NCBI GenBank assembly: GCA_000733355.1 | Contig: JNVV01000002.1 | Location: 1,165,520 to 1,179,921, forward strand | Length of the DNA: 14,402 nt | DNA from: Falciphora oryzae | Lineage: Eukaryota > Ascomycota > Sordariomycetes > Magnaporthales > Magnaporthaceae | Direction of reading: 5' to 3' | Shown: piece by piece, positions 1-6,820 of the stretch | Numbering within the stretch: position 1 is the first letter of the stretch | Layout of the letters: the number at the start of each line of letters is the position of its first letter | Notes under the pieces: model-generated | What the model was told of the DNA's origin: nothing | What the model saw: the letters and a program-made list of their open reading frames with translations, nothing else | The model's database searches: none | Program-made: the position numbers and the translations under genes

Positions 1-21
1 AAAAAAAAAAAAAAAAAAAAA
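1..21. repeat. poly(A) tract, A21
   Basis: Twenty-one consecutive A residues open the window. The window also ends in an A-rich tract. Such homopolymers recur through the non-coding parts of this sequence, so this may be ordinary intergenic DNA, although it could also mark a break point in an assembly. Confidence 0.95.
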
Positions 22-140
22 TCAGGCACCCGGAGCGTCGAGATTGCCTGGTCGATGGCCGGGACGCCGTCGAGGTTTGTCCCTACAGGCAGCTGTGCGC
101 AGACGCCAGTCGAAGCCGAAGCCGTCATTTCCTTTTCTTC

Positions 141-160
141 TTTTTTTTTTTTTTTTTTTT
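141..160. repeat. poly(T) tract, T20
   Basis: Twenty consecutive T residues, preceded by a further T/C-rich stretch from about 127. A homopolymer of this length is expected to exclude nucleosomes and could be part of the CNL1 promoter; that role is inferred. Confidence 0.95.
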
Positions 161-587
161 GTGTCGCCGCCCAGACACCCAGGAAGGACCCCCAGCCTGA
201 CCGAGACCGAGCAGATTGGGCTCAGCTACCGGCACGACCAGACCCAAGCTAAGCTCGCAAGTACCGGCGGTTCAGGCACGACGGGCGGAGCATGCATCTC
301 CACCGCGCCCATGCCCATGCCGCTAACGTCGAGCTCCCCCAGCCCAGCGCCCGTCCTTGTCTCCCAGGTTTTAAACGCGCATCTTATCACCGTCCACAAA
401 CCGCCGAGACCTCGACTAGCTCTTCCCATGGTCGAGCACCAGAGCTGAGCGGGTTTTGACCCCATCGGCAATTTGTTACTTGCTATCGCTGCTATTTTCT
501 TCTGTTATTTATTCGCCGCCTGCTGCCGCCCACACGCCTCGCCTGCAAGGACCCGAGCCATCCCTCTCGACTCCCGGGGGTGCCTCT

Positions 588-613
588 CCACCACCGCCAC
601 CACCACCACCACC
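588..613. repeat. CCA trinucleotide microsatellite
   Basis: An array of CCA units, with one CCG interruption, lies in the presumed CNL1 leader. It creates a poly-His/poly-Pro appearance in overlapping open frames that should not be read as protein coding. Confidence 0.9.
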
Positions 614-657
614 CAAAACTCCACCACACGACCTCCCCCCCCTTCGGTGCTTCTCCG

Positions 658-670
658 CTCTCTCTCTCTC
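658..670 (+). promoter_or_regulatory. CT-rich tract, possible core promoter element
   Basis: A 13-nt alternating CT run sits about 510 nt before the CNL1 ATG. Pyrimidine tracts of this kind often lie just upstream of transcription start sites in filamentous fungi. The assignment as a core promoter element is inference from position and composition only. Confidence 0.35.
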
Positions 671-683
671 GCGCCTCCGCAGA

Positions 684-1203
684 ATGCATCTGTCCCTGCC
701 ATGACCGCCCTGCCCGCGCTCTCGAAGCCATGACGTCCTGCGCGCCTCTGCCCAAGAATGAGCACGACCGCGCCACTGCCGGCCCCGATTCCGTCGCGCA
801 GCATCATCCCGCCTCTGGCCCTGCCCCGTCTCGACGGCCGCCCACCCGCGGCGCATCCTCGGAGCGCTGCGAGCCCAGGCGGCCTCGTCCCCTGGAGGGA
901 CATCCCAGCCTGCACATTACAGCCTCCGCTAGTTACACCCACACCCGTCCCAGCAGCAGTTTAGAACAAGAGCACACCTGCGGCCTCGGCTGCACAAGTC
1001 ATTGCTTCTTCCCCCGGGGGAGCCTTGGCGCCCCGCACGCTACCTGCCGGCCACGACATACCGGCCGCGAACCCCGAATACCAGAGCCCCGAACGCCCGA
1101 GGCACCCTCCTGCCCCCGCCGGCGGCCTCTCCCCGATAGCCCGCCGCAGCACCCAAGTCTCCGGGACACGTCGTCATGTCATCTTCACACCAGCAGAATG
1201 TAG
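684..1203 (+). promoter_or_regulatory. cluster of upstream ORFs before and overlapping CNL1
   Basis: ATG at 684 opens a 6-codon uORF ending at 704. ATG at 701 opens a 10-codon uORF ending at 733. ATG at 758 opens a frame ending at 964. ATG at 731 opens a 157-codon frame that ends at 1203, past the CNL1 start at 1176 and in another frame. If the transcript begins upstream of 731, this last uORF would compete with CNL1 initiation. Alternatively the transcription start lies downstream of 760, or the leader is spliced. The peptides show no recognisable domain. Confidence 0.35.
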
Positions 1204-1733
1204 TGCCCATCAACCAGCTGGGTCTCACGAGCGACGATGCGCTCCTGCTGCAGCAGACCCAGACCCAGGTGGCCGCGGCCGCCGGCGGCTCCTCGTCGTC
1301 CCGCGCCGCCAGCCGCGCCTCGTCGCAGGGCCTGCTGATGATGGACACGGGCTCGCTCGCCCAGCTCGGCCGCCACTTTGACCGCGCCATGCAGCAGATC
1401 CAGCAGCGCATCGCCTACCTGTCGGAGCAGTGCGAGGCCGCCACCCGTGCCATGTACGACGAGGCCGGCAACCTGGTCGCCGACGCTGACGTCGAGATTG
1501 CGCGGTTCCACCGCCTGAACGAGGAGCTCGACGCCCTCGACCTCGAGTTTGACCGGATACAGAACATCAGGGACATCGTCAAGGGGTACAGGCAACGCGC
1601 CGCCGAGCTGGAGCGCGAGCTGGCCGCCTCGTCGTCCTCCAGCTCGCGCCACCACCACTCCTCCAGCAGCAGCCGCCACCACCACAGCGGCCATAAACAC
1701 GGCCACGCGAGCTCCTCGCGCCACAGACACTAG
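1176..1733 (+). CDS. CNL1: BLOC-1 subunit, CNL1 family
   Basis: This intronless gene encodes 185 aa and probably a small subunit of the fungal BLOC-1 complex, which works on endosomes; in budding yeast BLOC-1 helps recruit a Rab5 GTPase-activating protein. The N-terminus (about 1-55) is Gln-, Ala- and Ser-rich and looks disordered. Residues about 56-150 form a helical, coiled-coil-like core with the family-like segments HFDRAMQQIQQRI (67-79), DADVEIARF (103-111) and FDRIQNIRDIVKGYRQR (125-141). The last 34 residues are an unusual Ser/Arg/His tail with 11 histidines. The start was chosen because it is the first ATG in the frame, has G at -3, and precedes a short family-like N-terminus. The family call rests on my recognition of the core sequence, not on a search. 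Third codon positions are strongly G/C, as in nimA downstream. An almost equally long antisense frame over 1185-1739 is a shadow. Confidence 0.85.
   Translation: MSSSHQQNVVPINQLGLTSDDALLLQQTQTQVAAAAGGSSSSRAASRASSQGLLMMDTGSLAQLGRHFDRAMQQIQQRIAYLSEQCEAATRAMYDEAGNLVADADVEIARFHRLNEELDALDLEFDRIQNIRDIVKGYRQRAAELERELAASSSSSSRHHHSSSSSRHHHSGHKHGHASSSRHRH
1647..1685 (+). repeat. 12-bp direct repeat encoding the His clusters of CNL1
   Basis: The 12-mer CGCCACCACCAC occurs at 1647-1658 and again at 1674-1685, with a Ser-coding spacer of TCC and AGC codons. Each copy encodes Arg-His-His-His. The arrangement suggests local tandem expansion within the 3' end of the gene; repeat-length variation between strains would be unsurprising. 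Confidence 0.9.
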
Positions 1734-2030
1734 GCACACACGCGGCCCTTTGGCCAGAAACCCGTCCGAATCAGCATGGATTGTTTAGAATGGATTAAGG
1801 GCCTCACGGCTGCAATAAGATGGGAATAGCCTCGCGGCTCGTTGGACTTTTGCGGGACGGCGTTTCTTTGTTCTCGACACGCGGTTATGTGTTAATGTTG
1901 ATCTTTTCTTCATGATTGTCTTGGATTTTTGACCTTTTGGATTATTATTATTATTACTACCATCATCTATTCCTTTCGACCCCTTCACCATTGTTCAGGC
2001 CAACGGGGACAATATGTAGACGCCCGAGGT
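1734..2030 (+). other. 3' flank of CNL1
   Basis: This A/T-richer stretch follows the TAG stop at 1731-1733. It holds an AATAAG variant near 1813 and a T-rich segment from about 1865 to 1960 containing an (ATT)5 microsatellite at 1941-1955. These suit a fungal 3' UTR and poly(A) region, but the cleavage site cannot be placed. No gene is visible. Confidence 0.5.
1941..1955. repeat. (ATT)5 microsatellite
   Basis: Five perfect ATT units lie in the presumed 3' flank of CNL1. Confidence 0.9.
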
Positions 2031-2120
2031 AATGACGAGAAACACATTTAGTACCCCAGAAAAGGTGCCAGCTCCGCGGCAACTCGGGAAATATTGGGGA
2101 ACCACAGGGCGGAACAAAAC

Positions 2121-2714
2121 ATGCCGGCGACAAACAAAAAACAAGGACGAAACAAGTCGGGTTGCGGCAGGCCTTCTCCACGTACCGGCCAAGATGCCTT
2201 GCTTATCCATGTTGATTTGGTACGCAGGTCGCGTATCTCGTTGCCGGCCGATCACCCTTTGCGCTCGAGACCATGCCAGCCTGGACGTGACAGAAGCAAA
2301 GTCGCGCGGTCTAATGTGAGATTACTAGGGCCACTATGTTGCCACAGCCACGAGGAAATATTTGTTGTTCCGACACTAGCAATTTTTTTGCTCCTGAGCT
2401 GGTTCCCCTCCGTGGCTGAGCGCGTCAGGCCATGCTCAAGACTTGGCGACCACACTGGCCATGGCCAGCTTATGCTCCGCGTCGAGGAGCTGGTGACTCA
2501 GAACAAGGACCTTTCTCAGATATCGACCAGGACAAGGGCAAGTGTGCTGGCAGGTAGCGATGCTTTTGCGGACCTGCACTATCGTGGTCTGTCGGGAGTT
2601 GGGAGCAAAGAGACATTCCAATGGCTGCGATTTGTCAATGCAGTGCTGGTGGAACCTCAAGTGACAGGGGCGAGCCTAATCTGTGAGGTCCGTGCTGTGG
2701 AGTTGGTGCTGTAA
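2121..2714 (+). CDS. possible hypothetical ORF, 197 aa, weak support
   Basis: An open frame with an ATG at 2121 runs 197 codons between CNL1 and nimA. It has one hydrophobic stretch (about residues 80-98) and no motif I recognise. Third positions in its second half are mixed, roughly 60% G/C by eye, unlike the strongly G/C-ending codons of CNL1 and nimA. A frame of this length is also not rare by chance in 14 kb at this base composition. It lies where the nimA promoter is expected. I think it is more likely non-coding than coding; transcript evidence or conservation would change that. Confidence 0.15.
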   Translation: MPATNKKQGRNKSGCGRPSPRTGQDALLIHVDLVRRSRISLPADHPLRSRPCQPGRDRSKVARSNVRLLGPLCCHSHEEIFVVPTLAIFLLLSWFPSVAERVRPCSRLGDHTGHGQLMLRVEELVTQNKDLSQISTRTRASVLAGSDAFADLHYRGLSGVGSKETFQWLRFVNAVLVEPQVTGASLICEVRAVELVL

Positions 2715-3038
2715 TTATGTAAGCCGGGTGGCCCGTTGGTTGCTCGGCCGACGTGCACTGTTTTGTGAACAAATTCACGTCACACCTTGGTGAGCTGTGA
2801 GCTGCGTCTACTCCGCGACTTTTCTCTCCGTACACATACCGCCCGGATTCCAGCATTGACGCCGCCAAACTTCGCAGTCACCAACCCTCGCCGCTTCCGT
2901 CTCTTTTTCCCAATTGTCGCATGTCTTCTCGCTTCCTGTCCTGACCCGAGCATTGTCCCGCCGCCGCCGACACCGCCTCCCCTGCGGCCGACACCGCTCC
3001 GACAAAGCCCCGATATTGCTATTAACACTTCGGCGACG
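2715..3038 (+). promoter_or_regulatory. proximal upstream region and probable 5' leader of nimA
   Basis: The C/T-rich stretch from about 2810 to 3005 resembles a fungal 5' leader. It contains a start-stop pair, ATG TAA, at 2717-2722 and a 7-codon uORF at 2921-2944. The nimA frame is open backwards from the ATG to 2787 (84 sense codons) but contains no in-frame ATG, so any N-terminal extension would need a near-cognate start. No TATA box is obvious. The transcription start is unknown. Confidence 0.45.
2921..2944 (+). promoter_or_regulatory. 7-codon uORF in the nimA leader
   Basis: ATG at 2921 is followed by six sense codons and TGA (peptide MSSRFLS). The stop lies 94 nt before the nimA ATG at 3039, and no other ATG falls between them. 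The spacing would allow reinitiation. Whether it is in the mRNA depends on the unknown transcription start. Confidence 0.45.
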
Positions 3039-5695
3039 ATGGCGTCGCCCGACGGCGATGAGTATGAGTGCCTCAACACCATAGGCCGGGGCTCGTTCGG
3101 TGTCATCAAGAAGGTCCGCCGCAAGGCCGACGGTGCTATCCTGTGCCGCAAAGAGATCAACTATGGGCGCATGTCGCAACGGTATTACCGCCTCCGCCTC
3201 CGCTTTTCGCCGACATGATGCTGGCTAGGACTGGGCTGACCCCGTACCCCTTTAAACAGAGAGCGAGCACAGCTCCACGCCGAGTTCCAGATCCTGTCCA
3301 GCCTCAAGGTACGGTGACCTCCGGGGGGGCGACGTTGCAACGCCAACGCTGACCATGTTCACACACCAGCACCCGCACATTATCGAGTATTACTCAAGAT
3401 GCCATCTGAAGCAAGAACAAGAGCTCCATCTGTACATGTAAGCACGACTGTTTCCAGCCGGGCCCTACTCACACCTACCCTCCGTTCGCAGAGCTGACTT
3501 CAGCGCCAGGGAATATGCTGGAGGAGGAGATCTTGGCACGGCCATCTCGGCATTGAAGGCGAAGAACCAATACGCCGAGGAGAGCTTTGTGGTGCGCAGA
3601 CCCCCCTTCCAATGCACCCCGCCTTCGAGCGACATGGCCGTCTAACCAGAATGCATCGACAGTGGTCCATCTTCAGCCAGCTGGTAACGGCCCTCTACCG
3701 ATGTCATTACGGCGTCAACCCACCCGAGATTGGAAACTTCCTCGGCCTGGGCAACACGGCAAAGCCCGTGGTACCCCCAGGGACCATGACCATCTTGCAC
3801 CGCGATCTCAAGCCCGAGAATGGTGAGTAGAGAATATTGCCACAGCGGGTTGACAAGGACCATACGGGAATGCGCCCAAGACGGCCAGAGGCGCCCTGGT
3901 ATGCTGACCTGTTGGCCGCGCAGTGTTTCTCGGAGAGGACAACCTCGTCAAGCTGGGCGACTTTGGCCTGGCCAAGATGATCCAGTCGCACGATTTCGCT
4001 TCCACCTACGTCGGAACGCCGTTCTACATGTCACCAGAAATTTGCGCAGCGGAGAAGTACACGCTAAAGTCGGACATCTGGTCGCTTGGCTGCATCATCT
4101 ACGAACTCTGCGCGCGGGAGCCGCCCTTCAACGCCAAGACGCACTTCCAGCTGGTGCAAAAAATCAAGGAGGGCAAGATCGCGGCGCTCCCTCCTGCCTA
4201 CTCGCCCGACCTGACGGCGGTCATCAAGGACTGCCTGCGCGTCAACCCGGACCGACGCCCAGATACGGCGGCCCTGCTGAACCTGCCGGTAGTGCGCCTG
4301 ATGCGCAAGGAGAAAGAGGTGGTAGATATGAGCAAGGTTCTGAAGCAGAAGGAGGACGCGCTCAACGCCCGGATGCGCGAGTATGAGCACAAGGTCGAGG
4401 GGATGCGTAAGGAGATCGACGCGACGCTCCACCGCGAGTGGGAGGTCAAGGCGCGGCTGGAGATCGACCGCGTGGTCAAGGACGAGCTCGAGAAGCTGCA
4501 GAAGACGTTCGAACGCGAGGTTCAGGCTCGCGTCGAGGCTGAACTTCAGGCGCGGACTAAGAAGGCGGCCGTATCGTTTGCTGCCTCGGCCGGGACGGAG
4601 CTCTCGTCATCACAGTCCAAGGCCAGCGACTACCCCAGGTCTTCGGTGGGCGGCACTAGCACCGACGGCGACGCCTCCTCGGCCACTGATGCCTCGGAGA
4701 TTTCGGCCCACTCGCCCGATTCCTCGTTTGGCAACGAGGTACTGGTCAAGAAGAACACGCGGACACCGTTCGCGCGGGCCCAGACCATGTTTGCCGGCGC
4801 CGCCGCCGTCGGCACCCCCATGGACGTCGAGATGGCGTCTCCCTCGCCCATGGCCATCGCGTCGCTCTCGCTCTCCCCCCGGCGGACAGCGGCCACCAAG
4901 GCGCCCCCGGCCAACCCGGGCAACATCTTTGCCATCCCCAGTGCCATCGCCGACGACCCCCGCTGGGCGCCCCGCGACTGCTCCTCGGGCAGCTCTGGGT
5001 TGGATTCGGACTTTGACGACGACGAGAACATGATGGCACCCTCGCCGACGCGCATGATCAAGTCGCGCAAGAACCCGTTCAAGCGGGACGTCATGGTCTC
5101 CAAGGCGGGCGCTGGCGGAGGCCCAGGTGGACGCCCCGGTCTGATGCACCAAAAGTCTGCGCCCGTCAACAGGCTGAAGCCGCAGCCGTCGCTGCCCCCC
5201 GCAGCAAAGACGGCGACGGGCGCACCGGCAGACGGGGCGCTGCGGGAGCGCTCCAACTCGCCCAACCGGCGACTCAGTAAGATCCCCTCGGCGGCCAACC
5301 TTATCGGCGCCGCGGGGACCACTTCAGGGGGCGAGGGTCACGTCCTGTCACGCAAGCCCTCTTTCACCAAGAAGGATATGGGGGCCGGACTCCCTGTTCT
5401 CGTGCCAAAGAAGAACAACATCCAGGGCCGGACGCTGGTCGAGCTGCAGCAGGCGCGGGCTGGCGGTCGGCCGCTCAGTGCTGTCATGGGTCACGAGAAC
5501 GGCGGCAGCGGTAACAACGCCAGCCCGACCCGGAGAGGGCTGAAGGACCACCTTGTCATCAACACAACCGGTGCAGCCGGTCCGCCTGGCAGCCGCCCAG
5601 GATCGGCCCTCGAGCCAGCGGCGGTCTGGGATCCGGAGAGGGACGACATGCCCAGCCCGTTCCTCGTCCGGCGAAAGCCCATCGCCAGGGCATGA
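3039..5695 (+). CDS. nimA: NIMA-type Ser/Thr protein kinase (mitotic entry), six exons
   Basis: Joined exons 3039-3181, 3260-3308, 3370-3437, 3510-3591, 3663-3822 and 3924-5695 encode 757 aa, near the length of other fungal NIMA kinases. The kinase domain spans about 9-292: glycine loop GRGSFG (16-21), ATP lysine K38, alphaC E56, hinge near 87-89, HRDLKPEN (160-167, catalytic D162), DFG (180-182), activation-loop T195 in FAST, and SPE (204-206). The insert before the catalytic loop (about 132-157) is typical of fungal NIMA. A heptad-like coiled coil (about 296-380) follows, then a disordered tail with ten S/T-P sites, four fitting S-P-x-R (S485, S541, S613, S701), an acidic patch (528-535) and a basic cluster (547-555). 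NIMA in Aspergillus nidulans drives G2/M entry and acts in the nucleus and at nuclear pores; the role here is inferred by family. The ATG has A at -3 and G at +4. Confidence 0.93.
3182..3259 (+). other. nimA intron 1 (78 nt)
   Basis: Donor GTATTA, CTGAC branch site near 3235-3240, acceptor AACAG. Removing it joins MSQR to ERAQLHAEF, the expected NIMA alphaC region; without splicing the frame stops after 3218. Confidence 0.93.
3309..3369 (+). other. nimA intron 2 (61 nt)
   Basis: Donor GTACGG, branch GCTGAC near 3348-3353, acceptor ACCAG. Splicing joins ILSSLK to HPHIIEYY, a conserved kinase beta3-beta4 transition. Confidence 0.93.
3438..3509 (+). other. nimA intron 3 (72 nt) with tandem acceptor
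   Basis: Donor GTAAGC, branch CTGAC at 3494-3498. Two in-phase acceptors, AG at 3502-3503 and 3508-3509, sit 6 nt apart. The downstream one restores the conserved hinge LYMEYAGGGDL and is taken as the main site. The upstream one is only about 6 nt from the branch adenosine and would replace M87 with Ile-Ala-Arg, a net gain of two residues. Confidence 0.88.
3592..3662 (+). other. nimA intron 4 (71 nt)
   Basis: The donor is a weak GTGCGC. The branch CTAAC lies at 3642-3646 and the acceptor is GACAG at 3658-3662. Splicing joins EESFV to WSIFSQLVTALYRCHYG, which matches fungal NIMA closely. An AG three nt after the branch site is too close to be used. Confidence 0.9.
3823..3923 (+). other. nimA intron 5 (101 nt)
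   Basis: Strong donor GTGAGT, branch GCTGAC at 3903-3908, acceptor CGCAG. It interrupts HRDLKPEN right after the Asn codon and the first base of the following Val codon; splicing continues into VFLGEDNLVKLGDFG. Confidence 0.95.
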
Positions 5696-6121
5696 TGTGC
5701 TCTTGAACGATGACGACTATGACGACTACGACGACATAATGTTCTATTTTCTTTCACCTCTCTTTTCTGGCATGGGGCCTGGAAGAGCTTTTGTCCTTGA
5801 CAAGGCGGGCTGTAAGCAAGAAGGGGTCACGGGGCGACTGCGTATATACCGTGCCCTGACCATCCCTTCTTTGCTATCCTCCATTTTGTGCCCTCTTCTC
5901 TCCATATGCTCGCATCGTGGACAGTCATTACTTTCTTCCTACGGTTTTTTGAGCACAATCCTCGGTATACCACTTGTCATCTCGCTGCATGGAAACCGCG
6001 CATACGCTCTCGTTTTTTTTTTGTTTTTTTTTTGAATCGTTCCCTTGTGGTCTCTTTTTGTCCGGTGTTGTCTCGCGTTCTAACGGTCTAGACGTTAGCT
6101 TGGATTTCTTGCTTTTTCCAG
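5696..6121 (+). other. 3' flank / probable 3' UTR of nimA
   Basis: After the TGA at 5693-5695 comes a GAC/TAT trinucleotide patch (5709-5735), then T-rich, ORF-poor sequence with a T10-G-T10 tract at 6013-6033. An open frame crossing the nimA stop in another frame reads the trinucleotide patch as Asp/Tyr and ends in poly-Phe; it is a by-product. The stretch suits a fungal 3' UTR ending near the AATAAA that follows. Confidence 0.6.
6013..6033. repeat. T10-G-T10 homopolymer tract
   Basis: Ten T, one G, ten T in the presumed nimA 3' UTR. Confidence 0.95.
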
Positions 6122-6127
6122 AATAAA
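6122..6127 (+). terminator. AATAAA polyadenylation signal, probably nimA
   Basis: A perfect AATAAA lies 427 nt after the nimA stop codon and is preceded by T-rich sequence. Fungal poly(A) signals are loose, so it marks a plausible, not a proven, 3' end. Confidence 0.5.
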
Positions 6128-6158
6128 GCGTCTTGGGTTATTTGGTAAACGGAGGGAA

Positions 6159-6346
6159 CTAGGTCGGCTAGATATCCAGGAGCCTCCCGCCTCGAGAGAG
6201 CGAGGGAGTAATCTGGCTCCTTCGTCTACCTGGCGACAGGTTGTACCGACCTAGGCCACATCCCTACCCACAGGAGGCTCACTCGCTATTCTCTCACTAG
6301 CATGGCAGTACATGCGACATGACAAACCTAGACAATCATGTCTAGG
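6159..6346. repeat. cluster of short inverted repeats
   Basis: Arm CTAGGTCGG (6159-6167) pairs with CCGACCTAG (6246-6254). Arm GAGCCTCC (6180-6187) pairs with GGAGGCTC (6273-6280). The two pairs are interleaved rather than nested. Alternatively GGAGCC (6179-6184) pairs with GGCTCC (6215-6220). A separate perfect 8-bp stem with a 4-nt loop, CCTAGACA/TGTCTAGG, lies at 6327-6346. Several arms contain CTAG. It could be a structured transcript, a degraded small inverted-repeat element, or chance; single 8-9 bp matches are expected in 14 kb. Confidence 0.5.
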
Positions 6347-6793
6347 CTAGGGCTGGTTGGGGCGGGGTGGTGAGGCGAAAGGTAAAAAGGGTGAGATGTA
6401 AATACTTGTCTCCTTTTTGTTCTATCTTGCGGGTTTGGATGAATCACCTACTCACTGTTGGAGTTTACGGGATTGTATAGTGGGAGTGGTCTGGAGGCTT
6501 TCAGCTGAAATCCCATTACACCTGTCTCACTACTGGATCTCTCCAAGATACTATATTGGATGCATGCTCTTGATCAACGGGTATCCAGGTGTTCACCCGG
6601 AAACGTGGACGCGCTCATATCAGGCACGACGAGGAAGAAAACAGTAACTCGTATCCCATGAGGTGTTATGCACGGGCACGGCCCCTAGGAGGTTTCGAAG
6701 CTATCTCTAGGGTCAGGAGACGGCCAAAGAAGCAAGAACGAGGCAATCAAGGGGGTGACCCTTTGCCGGGCGGCATAGCTAGCCCCTTGGACT

Positions 6794-6820
6794 CTTGGCC
6801 GACAGTGCTCGTCGGCCAGG
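6794..6820. repeat. 10-bp hairpin with 7-nt loop
   Basis: CTTGGCCGAC (6794-6803) pairs with GTCGGCCAGG (6811-6820) with one T-G wobble, around the loop AGTGCTC. The stem is G/C-rich and would be stable in RNA. It is not followed by a T-run, and fungi do not use hairpin terminators, so its role is unknown. Confidence 0.75.

Larger units (their letters stand above)
22..1175 (+). promoter_or_regulatory. upstream region and probable 5' leader of CNL1
   Basis: No convincing coding sequence lies here. The stretch contains a T20 tract, a CCA microsatellite, a CT run typical of fungal core promoters near transcription start sites, and a C-rich, pyrimidine-rich leader. Open frames across it translate to low-complexity proline-, serine- and histidine-rich peptides and look like by-products of composition. 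Upstream ATGs occur at 684, 701, 731 and 758, so if transcription starts near the CT run at about 660 the leader would carry several uORFs. No TATA box or obvious 5'-UTR intron was identified. Confidence 0.55.

Noticed and set aside
1185..1739. 184-codon antisense frame over CNL1
   Set aside because: It mirrors the G/C-ending codons of CNL1, starts at a non-ATG codon and has no known domain; the sense protein has a recognisable family core.
2787..3038. 84-codon N-terminal extension of nimA
   Set aside because: It has no ATG; NIMA proteins begin just before the glycine loop as the 3039 start does. Kept only as a possible near-cognate start.
4064..5322. Several long minus-strand frames and out-of-frame plus-strand frames inside the last nimA exon
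   Set aside because: Shadows of a high-GC coding exon; arginine-, proline- and glycine-rich peptides without domains, while the sense frame continues the kinase.
5553..6035. 160-codon frame spanning the nimA stop, reading an Asp/Tyr run
   Set aside because: Starts at TTG inside nimA, the Asp/Tyr run is a GAC/TAT trinucleotide patch, and the end is poly-Phe from T-tracts. The nimA stop follows a typical SPFLVRRK-type C-terminus.
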